Of a stretch of 61,340 bases of DNA, positions 42,305-51,430 are shown in pieces (the stretch's first letter is position 1; every line of letters begins with the position of its first letter). Both the position numbers and the translations under genes were made by a program. The stretch is from the NCBI GenBank assembly GCA_032718475.1, contig JAUCBJ010007012.1, forward strand, positions 1 through 61,340, written 5' to 3'. The notes beneath the pieces are model-generated. The model was given only the letters and a program-made list of their open reading frames with translations. It was not told the DNA's origin and did not search any database. The stretch is from Nemertoderma westbladi (Eukaryota; Xenacoelomorpha; Nemertodermatida; Nemertodermatidae).

Positions 42305-42410
42305 GAAATGTCTCAAAGTGAAAACCATACGGTAGCCATGAATTGGTTACTAGGCAATAATACTACATTTTGCAACGTTGGGCCTATTGCTAACCAAACG
42401 AAAACTGTCC

Positions 42411-42485
42411 TGGTTTATGCGGGGATCAAACCCATGACATACGGGAGATGTGAATTCAACGCAACCACTATACCAAGGTGGAACA
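42411..42485 (-). mobile_element. tRNA-derived SINE head, left arm
   Basis: Reverse complement of the head at 50859-50931, with an altered B box (GTTTGATCCC). It belongs to the inverted arm and was therefore present before the arms were duplicated. Confidence 0.65.
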
Positions 42486-42540
42486 GTAACCTTCGAATTT
42501 GTTCGTTGACGTTCGAATTTGTAAGACTCTCATTTAAGAC

Positions 42541-43075
42541 CTGACACAGACTATGCCTCACTGAGGCACTGAGGCATAGACTATGCCTCACTGAGGCACT
42601 GAGGCATAGACTATGCCTCACTGAGGCATAGACTATGACTCACTGAGGCACAGAGGCATAGACTATGCCTCACTGAGGCATAGACTATGCCTCACTGAGG
42701 CATAGACTATGACTCACTGAGGCATAGACTATGCCTCACTGAGGCACTGAGGCACTGAGGCATAGACTATGACTCAATGAGGCATAGACTATGCCTCACT
42801 GAGGCATAGACTATGCCTCACTGAGGCACTGAGGCATAGACTATGCCTCACTGAGGCACTGAGGCATAGACTATGCCTTACTGAGGCACTGAGGCATAGA
42901 CTATGCCTCACTGAGGCATAGTCTATGCCTCAGTGAGGCATAGACTATGACTCACTGTGAGGCATAGACTATGACTCACTGAGGCATAGACTATGCCTCA
43001 CTGAGGCACTGAGTCATAGACTATGACTCACTGCCGCAGTGAGGCATAGTCTATGCCTCAGTGAGGCATTTTATG
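42541..43075. repeat. Palindromic minisatellite, left arm
   Basis: Tandem units of about 22 bp built on the perfect 19-nt palindrome GAGGCATAGACTATGCCTC separated by ACT or ACTGAGGCACT. The minus-strand gene to its right terminates in the first unit of this array. Confidence 0.92.
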
Positions 43076-43500
43076 GGGTATTTTATGAGGTATTTCCGCA
43101 TTTGATTTTTGTTTCCTAATATTTGTCTCAATATCTCTTCTTTATTTTCATCATTCTCTTCTAAATGTTTAATAAATTTCTGTAATTTAATTTTACTTCC
43201 TAGGACTTGGGTAAATGTCGCCTCTTTATTTTCTTCATTTTCATTCAAATGTTTAATAATTTTCCGCAATTGATTCTTATTTCCAAGTATTTGCCTCTTT
43301 ATTTCCTCATTATCATCATTTTCATCCTCTTCTCCACTTTCCTGATCTTCACTTTCTTCACCCTCTTTCTGACCTTCACTTTCTTCATCCTCTTCCCCGC
43401 CTTCACTTTCTTCATCCTCTTCCTGTTCTTCACTTTCTTCATCCTCTTCCTGTTCTTCACTTTCTTCATTCTCTTCCTGACCTTCGCTATCTTCACCCTC
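43051..43500 (-). pseudogene. C2H2/acidic protein gene, left copy, 3' part (disrupted)
   Basis: This is the distal part of the gene starting at 48959, cut off by a retrotransposon insertion at 43501-48533; the 12-bp TSD marks the join. It encodes the end of a long Glu/Ser/Asp-rich tract with a period of about nine residues, then three diverged repeats of about 30 residues each containing an ILGNKNQ-like start and an IKHL core, and stops inside the minisatellite. This C-terminal repeat region is absent from the right-arm copy. Function is unknown. Confidence 0.65.
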
Positions 43501-46500
43501 AGGTCAGGTCAGGTATTCTAGGTCATTGATCAAGAAAACTTGCCACCTCCATGCAGCATAAAGGAGTTGCCACCTGTAGCTGCATAGACCCTCTTACTAG
43601 GGCAAATCTGGTCCTGTAACTAGGACCCCCTTCGATCTGGGATAAGGACGCCCTTGGTCCTGGATTAAGGACCCATATACTTGGCTGCAGGGGTATATGG
43701 CCTGACCAGGCAGATGGTGATCTACCAATGGCTGGTCAGGAGTAGAGTGTTCTCATATCCACTCTGCGAGCACTTCACTGCGACCTGCACCTGGCAGCAA
43801 GGGTACAGGGCATGACCCAGCAGATGAGCTGCAACAGCCAATGGTGGGTCATGTGCGCCAGAGTAGATATGGGTGATGGGCCTCATATCTGACTCCATTG
43901 CGACACCCACCCTGTGGAATGGCAAACCAGGGTGTGGTATTTGCCCCGAGAGCTGACTCGGCAAAAAAGCACCCCCCAACCCCCACTATGGATTACATTA
44001 GCAATGCGGAGGTCCGGCCACTAGAGGCCAGTGGAATTACCGGACACAATCGGCCTCACAGGCGTCAGTTAACTCCTGACCGGCTGCCTGTCTCACCCCC
44101 TACTGGAGAGAGAGCAGCCAACAATTCTTTGAGTCCCTTTCCTGATGACCTTTCTGGCCCAAACCCTGGGTCACCAGGGAGGCCAGATTGTGATGGGGAG
44201 AGGGATTCTGGAGTTGGAGGCTACTCTCATGTTCCACCCCGACCAACAAAGCCATTGGTGAATCTGAGGCAAGTCACTAGACTAGCCTCAGTAAACACCC
44301 TAACACTTGGGTCCCCAATGCGACAAGGTGAGCTGACTGCCTTGGCAGATAAGCTTTCTCTTAGCGCAGTGGGTGTTCAAGAGCACCGAATGCAGACTGG
44401 ACAGACTGATGAGGTTCTGATTAAGGACATGGGGGGCGGTTGGCGACTCACCCTCGCGTCAGCAGATGATAGTGGCAATGGTGGAATTGGTCTATTGATG
44501 AATCCAACTGCACATGCAGCATTGGACAAAATAGACCAAATCTCTAACCGCATCATCCGTTGCCACTTCTCATGTTCTGGAAGACTGGCTAAGAAGTTTC
44601 CTAAGGTGGTTCTGATTGTGTGCTGCTCTCCAACTAGTGTTGCCCCTGTAGAGGAGGTGGTAAATTTCTACCACAATCTACAAGCAGCAACTGATGGAGT
44701 GGATCAGCATGCATTCTTAACATTCCTGGGAGACTTTAATGCAAGTCTGCATCAATCACCTACATCGCCCTGGGTCTATAGCAATAGTGTTAACCGAAAT
44801 TCTGTCCATCTTCAGGATTTTATCTCTGGAAATGGATTGTTTTCGGCTGGAACCCAGTTCAAGAAGCGAACTGGAAAGCTATGGACTCATAGTAGACCCA
44901 GTGGTCACAAGTCCCAGATAGACCATATTCTGTTTCGTAGGAAATACAGGAGCTCTATACAAGACTGTAATGCATTTACACTTCGACCCTTCTCCAGTGA
45001 TCACCGCCTTATTGTGGCCAAGGTAAGACTTAGTCTGCGTGCTAGCAGAACAACGAAATCTGCCTTGCCACGACATGACTGGTCCTCTCTGTTGCAACAG
45101 CCAAGTGTGAGATCCAGCTTCACACTACAGCTGAGCAACAGGTATGAGGCTCTTGCCTCTGAGGCGGCAGATCACTGTGTGGGCTATACTGCCTTTACAG
45201 AAGCAGTTAAGTTAGCAGCTGCAGAAACAGTTCCTGTATACCCTCGAAACAGGAAAAGGGCCCCCTGGACTGACAACAAAATTCAGAACTGCCGAAATGA
45301 CCTTCATAAGGCGCAGAAAGAGTCCCGACTCAAACAGACTACAGTGGCCAAGAATGCAGTTAAAGCTGCACCTAGGTCCCTGAACAGGCAGTACTCTGTT
45401 AATCTACAGGAGCTAATAAACCAACAGGTTGATGCCATCAATGAGGCTGACGACAGCAGGCAATCATCCCAGGCATGGAAATCGATCAATCTGCTTACTG
45501 GGCAGAAAAGCCAACCAACCACCAAGGTTAAGGCTGAATCACCAGCCGATCGCCTCAATGGTTGGAAAGCCCACTTTGAAAAGCTCCTCAATAATGACAG
45601 GGTATTGCCTGATAACTTTATAGAAGTAAAAGTGTCTGAGTCTGTACTCCCAGATATTCCCATTGGCGATATCTCCTTGCAGAAGTGAAGGCTGCTGCAA
45701 AGAGCATTAAGACCAATCGTGCCAGTGGAGTAGATGGTGTTCCCCCTGAGGTCTTTAAAATACCTGAGTGTTTAAAGCTCATCTATCCCATCATAGTAGA
45801 CATGTACCGTACAACAAGAGTCCCACAAGAAATGAAAACAAATAAGTTGGTGCCAGTTCCCAAAAAGGGCAACCTAACCCTCTATGGTTCTTTTCGGGGA
45901 ATCTCATTGATCTCGATTGCTGCAAAACTATACAATAGAATTCTATTAAATCGCATCAGGGATCCCATTGAGAGACTGCTACGTGGAAATCAGAATGGGT
46001 TCCGTAAATGTCGTGGGACCATGGAGACCATTTTGGCACTTAGAAGGATAATTGAAGAGTTATCAAACAGGCATCTGGCTGTTATCTTTGGTGACTTCTT
46101 CAAGGCCTTTGATTCAGTCTCTCGCTCACGTATGTTCAGCATACTTTCATTATATGGGATTCCTGATGAAATTATTGCAGCAATCAGATCAGTATACGAT
46201 GGTTCGACAACATTTGTGTCTACTGTTGACGGTGACACAGAACCATTTGAAGTGTTATGGGGCGTCCTCCAAGGAAACACACTTGCACCATTCTTGTTCA
46301 TTATTGTGGTTGACTATGTTCTACGCATGTCCTTAGATCATCATAATGATGATGGGGTGATGATAACTCCACCTACTGGCTCCAGAAGTCGAGGAAATCC
46401 TGCCAAGTACCTAACTGATCTAGACTTTTCTGATGACTTAGGAGTACTCTCAGAATCATTAGAGGGAGCCCAGCGGCTCCTCAGCTCATTAGAACATGCT

Positions 46501-47162
46501 GCTTCTAGTGTTGGTCTTTTTATTAACTCCAGAAAGACCAAAATTCTGACAGTTAACTTTGAAAGTCCACAGCAAGTCTCTGATCGGATGAGCATAAGCT
46601 CAAAGGATGGTATGCTTGAGCATGTGGACGACTTCTGTTACCTGGAATCATGGATCCGGAAGTCAGGTGAGGACCTTCGAATACGTAAGGGAAAGGCATG
46701 GGCAGCCTTGAATAGGCTTTCCAGGATTTGGAAGTCACCTAGAATTAATCGGAAACTTAAGGTCCGATTATTTAGAGCAGCAGTAGTTCCAGTACTCCTC
46801 TACGGGAGTCCATGCTGGGCTCTAACTGCTGAGGACACCAAATCTCTGGATGGCACATTCACAAGAATGCTATGCCGGGTACATTGTGTCAATTACAATG
46901 CACACATCTCCAACCAGACACTATATAACATTGGAGGTGTCTCATTGGTTCCCCCAAGCTTGACACTAGAACAAAATCGCCTCCGCTTTGCAGGACATTG
47001 CTTTCGCTGTGAGGACCAGCCAGGCCCGTATGGTGATCATAACATCTGGGGGGGCAGAGGCCAAATCTGGGGGGGCAAACTCATAACTGGGATTTGGGGA
47101 GCTTACAACAAAGTGCGAGTTAATTTAGTACATAAAGTATAATCAATATTGTTGAAAGGTGT

Positions 47163-47862
47163 GTGGGGCGAGCCACGAAGTTGGCGGAGCCTTGGCGAAT
47201 TGACACTGTTAAGGAGAATGTCAATAATGGCAAATAGTTGTTGACGTTATTATTTTGACATTAAATAACTTTGTCAGATTGAAAGCTGTCGAATTGAAAA
47301 TTTGTAGGCATAAATATGTCCAAAACTTGACATTATTTGGCGACTTTTGACCCAACAGTTCAACAGTCTCCCGCTAGATGGCTACATGTCTAAACATGAA
47401 ATGTCCTCCCATTTCTTTGCTTAATCCGTTTAAGCTGAAACTTGGCAGAATTGTACTCGACCATTAGCTGTGTCATTTAAACTTTTTCTGTGGTCTTAAC
47501 CCTTTTGTACCCCTTTGTATTTCTCAAACAGATGATTCCTTTGAGGTCAATTTTGACCTCAGGTAAATGAGATGGTTGGGGTGGTTCAAAAAAACTTTTT
47601 TCGAATTTAAACTCAGTTCGCACATCGATGTCATCAAATGAGCCCAAACTTCGATAGATACCAACATTTTGATCTTCGGTTTAAATCTTCGATGGGTCAA
47701 AAATGACCTCAAAGAGTGCACAAGGGTTAAATCGACTGCAGTTTTCAAGCCTGCCTCTAGGCTGGTGTAAAGTGATCAAGGGCATATGCTTAGATTTTGC
47801 ATATTTTTCTTTCAAGATTACAATTACATAAGTTTATGTCACGTGCTGCGCGAAGAACCCAC
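47163..47862. mobile_element. Second MITE of the GTGGGGCGAGCC family
   Basis: Clear match to 12429-12926: GTGGGGCGAGCCACGAAG at the left end, shared internal phrases (CCTCCCATTTCTTTGCTT, GTTTAAGCTGAAACTTGGCA) and CGTGCTGCGCGAAG at the right. It carries one CTCF-like motif variant, CCGCTAGATGGC (47371-47382), and is itself interrupted by a TTAA-flanked MITE. Confidence 0.7.
47500..47726. mobile_element. piggyBac-like MITE with TTAA target site
   Basis: TTAA flanks it on both sides (47496-47499 and 47727-47730). The ends CCCTTTTGTACC and GTGCACAAGGG form imperfect inverted repeats, followed by subterminal inverted copies of TTTGAGGTCA. TTAA targets and CCC...GGG ends are piggyBac traits. Length 227 bp, no coding capacity. 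Confidence 0.75.
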
Positions 47863-48545
47863 TTCAGGTATAATATGGTTAAGGTTAAGTTACAACAAAT
47901 TATAGTTATGGATACCAGCGCAAGCAACCCTCAACGCGTAGCCTTTTAGCTGCAAGCTGGCTCCCAAACTACAAGCAAATAAGCAATGGGTCAACAACAA
48001 ACAACCCCTCCACCCTGGTATCCAATGAGAGAACCTAGAGCTTTCGAGTAGTTTTTGTAATAACAGGTAAGGTAGGTGGTATATTAATGTCATGTAGTTA
48101 TAGAATTGGACCAAATGGAATGGTGGGGAATCAGGTCAGGTCAATGGGCAGGTGTATGTGAATCCAATAATATTGATTACCAACAATATTATTATTAATT
48201 AATTGTGAACAAGACGAGTGAACAATACATGTCTGGGGGGGCAGTGGGACTTCTCTGGGGGGGCAGTGCCCCCAAAGCCTCCCCGCACGATACGGGCCTG
48301 GACCGACCAGCCAGTGCATAATCTTGTACTTTGGCAGCCTCATGGAGTGAATAAGCATGGTGGACAGCCCATGACTTTCTTGAGACGCATCTTAAAGGAC
48401 TCTGGCCTTAAAGATGCGGATGATCTAGCAAATGTCATGGGTGATAGGGAGTTGTGGCGGTGCAATTTTGTTGACAAGCCGGCACAGCATTCTTAAAAAT
48501 GCAGCTGCAATGCAGCATGCCGATCCTAGTAGTATCTTCACCCTC

Positions 48546-48959
48546 TTCTTGACCTTCACTTTCTTCATCATCTTCCTGATCTTCACTTTCTTCGTTCTCA
48601 ACTTCACTCTCTTCAACTTCATCCTGACCCTCACTTTTTTCATTCTCCATCTCATCATCCTCTTCTTCTCCATCTTTCTCACTCAAATTTTCCTCATTTT
48701 CTAGGGGTAACTGTTTTTGTATCCCTTTCAAAATATTCATAACTTTATGAAATTTACTTTCCATTGTCTGTTTTATATTTAATATATCACGCTCATCTCT
48801 CTTTTTCTTTTCATCTTCACTAAAAATATCTTCGGATTTTTTAAATTTTTTTGGTAATGGAGCCATTAGTTTTTCCTTTCTATGTGTTTCCATATGACGA
48901 GATAAATTGTCTTGTCTCATTTCTTTATTACAAACCAAACAACTTTCATGTCTATGCAT
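48546..48959 (-). pseudogene. C2H2/acidic protein gene, left copy, 5' part (disrupted)
   Basis: Starts at an ATG at 48959. The N-terminus has one classical zinc finger, C-x2-C-x11-H-x3-H (about residues 8-27), then a basic PKKFKK patch that could be a nuclear localisation signal. A helical segment and the start of a Glu/Asp/Ser-rich tract follow. The frame is intact until the retrotransposon junction at 48545. A DNA-binding or chromatin role is only inferred from finger plus acidic tract. The mirror copy is at 49636-50085. Confidence 0.65.
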
Positions 48960-49107
48960 TATATAGCAATGTCAATTGATAATATTGAATTTTAGCTAAA
49001 TGATTTTACAAAATTTTAAATAAATTAAACTTTTATGAAAATAAATAAAACTTTTTAATATAAAACTTAGAGAATGACTGGGAATACTTTGAACGGGGGT
49101 TATTATT

Positions 49108-49490
49108 GTAAACTGTAAACTTGTAAACTTTTTTGTGCTCGTATATTGAAGTGAGGCATAGTTATGCCTCACTTCAATATACGAGCACAAAAAAGTTTAC
49201 AAGCACAGGTTCAAATCCAACTAAAGCTCTATATATTTTGCATGGAAGTGGAATACTTTAGATGCTAGGGGGGGGGGGGGGGGGAATCTGGTTTGCGAGG
49301 GATATTTGAATGGTGAGTATAACTATCCTTGAGAGTTAGTGTGACGTTATCTCACTATGGATGGGCTTTACCACTGTACTCGCATCTACTCTCTCATTGG
49401 CTGTCTAACTTTCCTCCCTCGAGTCCTGATTGGCTGCCTACCTCACCCTCGCACTCTGATTGGATAATCCATTCTAGCCTCCCTCTATAA
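49108..49490. promoter_or_regulatory. Central spacer of the palindrome, probable promoter of divergent genes
   Basis: Non-mirrored 383 bp between the inverted gene copies. For the rightward copy it holds three ATTGG boxes (inverted CCAAT) in CTCATTGGCTG, CTGATTGGCTG and CTGATTGGATA (about 49395-49465), then a TATA-like CTATAATAA (about 49484-49492). A start site would fall near 49515. The leftward copy has only the mirrored ATAATAA edge. A G homopolymer of about 18 lies at 49267-49284. Confidence 0.5.
49120..49203. repeat. Perfect 41-bp-arm palindrome at the centre
   Basis: Arms 49120-49160 and 49163-49203 are exact reverse complements around a 2-nt centre. The tip is GAGGCATAGTTATGCCTC, nearly the unit of the flanking palindromic minisatellites, which links the array to this hairpin. 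Confidence 0.92.
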
Positions 49491-49635
49491 TAACCCCCGT
49501 TCAACGTATTCCCAGTCATTCTCTAAGTTTTATATTAAAAAGTTTTATTTATTTTCATAAAAGTTTAATTTATTTAAAATTTTGTAAAATCATTTAGCTA
49601 AAATTCAATATTATCAATTGACATTGCTATATAAT

Positions 49636-50085
49636 GCATAGACATGAAAGTTGTTTGGTTTGTAATAAAGAAATGAGACAAGACAATTTATCTCGTCATA
49701 TGGAAACACATAGAAAGGAAAAACTAATGGCTCCATTACCAAAAAAATTTAAAAAATCCGAAGATATTTTTAGTGAAGATGAAAAGAAAAAGATGAGCGT
49801 GATATATTAAATATAAAACAGACAATGGAAAGTAAATTTCATAAAGTTATGAATATTTTGAAAGGGATACAAAAACAGTTACCCCTAGAAAATGAGGAAA
49901 ATTTGAGTGAGAAAGATGGAGAAGAAGAGGATGATGAGATGGAGAATGAAAATAGTGAGGGTCAGGATGAAGTTGAAGAGAGTGAAGTTGAGAACGAAGA
50001 AAGTAAAGATCAGGAAGATCAGGAAGAGGATGAAGAAAGTGAAGGTCAAGAAGAGGGTAAAGATAGCGAAGGTCAGGAAGACTGA
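49636..50085 (+). pseudogene. C2H2/acidic protein gene, right copy (frameshifted, truncated)
   Basis: Mirror copy of the gene at 48959. It has the same ATG, zinc finger and basic patch. After the lysine run at about 49790 a 4-nt deletion relative to the left copy (AAAAAGATGAGC for AAAAAGAGAGATGAGC) breaks the frame. The acidic tract is then open in another frame (from 49825) and stops at 50083-50085, directly at the minisatellite. The C-terminal 30-residue repeats seen in the left copy are missing. Both copies are therefore damaged, by different events. Confidence 0.7.
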
Positions 50086-50795
50086 GGCATAGTCTATGCC
50101 TCAGTGAGGCATAGTCTATGCCTCAGTGAGGCATAGTCTATGCCTCAGTGAGTCATAGTCTATGCCTCACAGTGAGTCATAGTCTATGCCTCACTGAGGC
50201 ATAGTACTATGCCTCAGTGAGGCATAGTCTATGCCTCACAGTGAGTCATAGTCTATGCCTCACTGAGGCATAGACTATGCCTCAGTGAGGCATAGTCTAT
50301 GCCTCAGTGCCTCAGTAAGGCATAGTCTATGCCTCAGTGAGGCATAGTCTATCCCTCAGTGAGTCATAGTCTATGCCTCAGTGCCTCAGTGAGGCATAGT
50401 CTATGCCTCAGTGAGGCATAGTCTATGCCTCAGTGCATCAGTGCGGCATAGTCTATGCCTCAGTGAGGCATAGTCTATGCCTCAGTGAGTCATAGTCTAT
50501 GCCTCAGTGCCTCAGTGAGGCATAGTCTATGCCTCAGTGAGTCATAGTCTATGCCTCAGTGAGGCATAGTCTATGCCTCAGTGCCTCAGTGAGTCATAGT
50601 CTATGCCTCAGTGAGGCATAGTCTATGCCTCAGTGAGGCATAGTCTATGCCTCAGTGCCTCAGTGAGGCATAGTCTATGCCTCAGTGAGTCATAGTCTAT
50701 GCCTCAGTGAGGCATAGTCTATGCCTCAGTGAGTCATAGTCTATGCCTCAGTGAGGCATAGTCTATGCCTCAGTGCCTCAGTGAGGCATAGTCTG
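50085..50795. repeat. Palindromic minisatellite, right arm
   Basis: Inverted counterpart of 42541-43075, about 180 bp longer. Units are GAGGCATAGTCTATGCCTC with AGT or AGTGCCTCAGT spacers. Length and variant order differ between arms, so the arrays have evolved since the arms formed. Confidence 0.92.
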
Positions 50796-50858
50796 TGTCA
50801 GGTCTTAAATGAGAGTCTTACAAATTCGAACGTCAACGAACAAATTCGAAGGTTACTG

Positions 50859-50931
50859 TTCCACCTTGGTGTAGTGGTTGCGTTGAATTCACATCTCCCG
50901 TATGTCATGGGTTCGATCCCCGCATGAACCA
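50859..50931 (+). mobile_element. tRNA-derived SINE head, right arm
   Basis: A box TGGTGTAGTGGTTG (50867-50880) and B box GGTTCGATCCC (50910-50920). The head begins GTTC and ends GAAC, consistent with an acceptor stem. It is closely related to the SINE at 16912-16982. Confidence 0.7.
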
Positions 50932-51037
50932 GGACAGCTTTCGTTTGGTTAGCACTAGGCCTAACGGTGCAAAATGCAGTATTATTGCCTAGTAACCAAT
51001 TCATGGCTACCGTATGGTTTTCACTTTGAGACATTTC

Positions 51038-51430
51038 GCCCTCTAGCGGCAGACTGGGGAACTTCAGACTACTCTGTGACTCTGCAAAAGATATAGCCTA
51101 TGTCGTAGTAGATGCCGATTGGGGGGGTCTAATTAAGTAATAATATATCTAAATAAGCCACAAACATCTTGCCTCATGGCTCGCCCCTTAGAACTCTTAA
51201 GCAATATAACTTCATAGTTTTGCGGATTTTAAATAACAAAGCTAGAGAAGATGTTAATTTTTAAATAATGCGCCCTCTAGCGGTAGACTGGGGAACTTCA
51301 GACTACTCTATGTCTCCGCAAAAGATATGGCCTATGCCGTAGTAGATGCCTACCGAGTTTAAACCCATTCGGAATGAAAATAGCAAAGTTAGAGAAGATG
51401 TTAATTTTCAGATCATACGCCCTCTAGCGG
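51038..51430 (-). promoter_or_regulatory. Three CTCF-like motifs, right arm (reverse)
   Basis: GCCCTCTAGCGG, the reverse complement of the left-arm motif, lies at 51038-51049, 51272-51283 and 51419-51430. Together with the left arm the sites face each other across the element. Confidence 0.5.

Larger units (their letters stand above)
41201..42540. repeat. Left arm, outer part of the palindromic element
   Basis: Inverted copy of about 50800-52113. The outermost 100 bp hold palindromes such as GACACCCATTGGGTGTC (about 41247-41263) and related GGGTGTCATTGGGTGTC. The 42308-42544 frame has a same-length counterpart in the right arm, but it lies over the SINE and I do not regard it as a gene. Confidence 0.85.
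47022..48304. mobile_element. DNA-transposon-like insert in family B (non-autonomous)
   Basis: It separates two adjacent codons of the family-B frame that are contiguous at 16494. GACCAGCC stands on both sides (47014-47021 and 48305-48312), an 8-bp TSD. The ends pair as AGGCCCGTAT and ATACGGGCCT (48290-48299), leaving five extra bases (GGACC) at the right. The 8-bp TSD suggests a hAT-like MITE. Subterminal CTGGGGGGGCA repeats occur on both sides. No transposase is present. It contains the MITE at 47163-47862. Confidence 0.7.
43919..48496 (+). pseudogene. Endonuclease-reverse transcriptase of family B, inactivated
   Basis: The first part (to 45688) has a long proline-rich N-terminus from the ATG at 43919, then the endonuclease: SVNTLTL, GVQEHR, GDFNASL and SSDHRL. 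At the end of that part (GDISL) a one-base deletion, TCCTT for an expected TCCCTT, moves the ribosome to a stop; the RT continues in the next frame from 45685. RT blocks: FRGISLISIAAKLYNR, QNGFRKCRGT, IFGDFFKAFDS, GVLQGNTLAP, and LDFSDD where the usual active-site block is FADD. The C-terminal region is broken at 47021 by an insertion and ends at 48313-48496 (QPHGVNKHGG to the stop). Three independent defects show that this copy is dead. The young copy at 15831 has the intact FADD. Confidence 0.85.
43501..48533 (+). mobile_element. Full-length non-LTR retrotransposon, family B, with an internal insertion
   Basis: Flanked by a perfect 12-bp TSD, ATCTTCACCCTC (43489-43500 and 48534-48545). It begins AGGTCAGGTCAGGT, like the 5' end of family A, and ends CCTAGTAGT. 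It is interrupted at 47022-48304 by a DNA-transposon-like insert; without it the length is about 3.75 kb, close to family A (3.54 kb). The 5'UTR runs to about 43918. Confidence 0.9.

Noticed and set aside
42308-42544. 78-codon frame with a same-length counterpart at 50798-51034
   Set aside because: It covers the tRNA-SINE head and is kept only because the arms are copies of each other; no protein features.
42541-43075. CRISPR-like array of regular repeats
   Set aside because: Spacers are not unique and unit sizes vary; it is a eukaryotic palindromic minisatellite.
43207-43521. Hydrophobic 104-codon plus-strand frame and the basic minus-strand frame at 43299-43496
   Set aside because: Both are alternative frames of the acidic tract, made of repeated GAA/GAT-type codons read out of phase.
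48425-48704. Basic minus-strand frame and hydrophobic plus-strand frame over the same acidic tract
   Set aside because: Same reason: frame-shifted readings of the Glu/Ser repeat and the retrotransposon tail.
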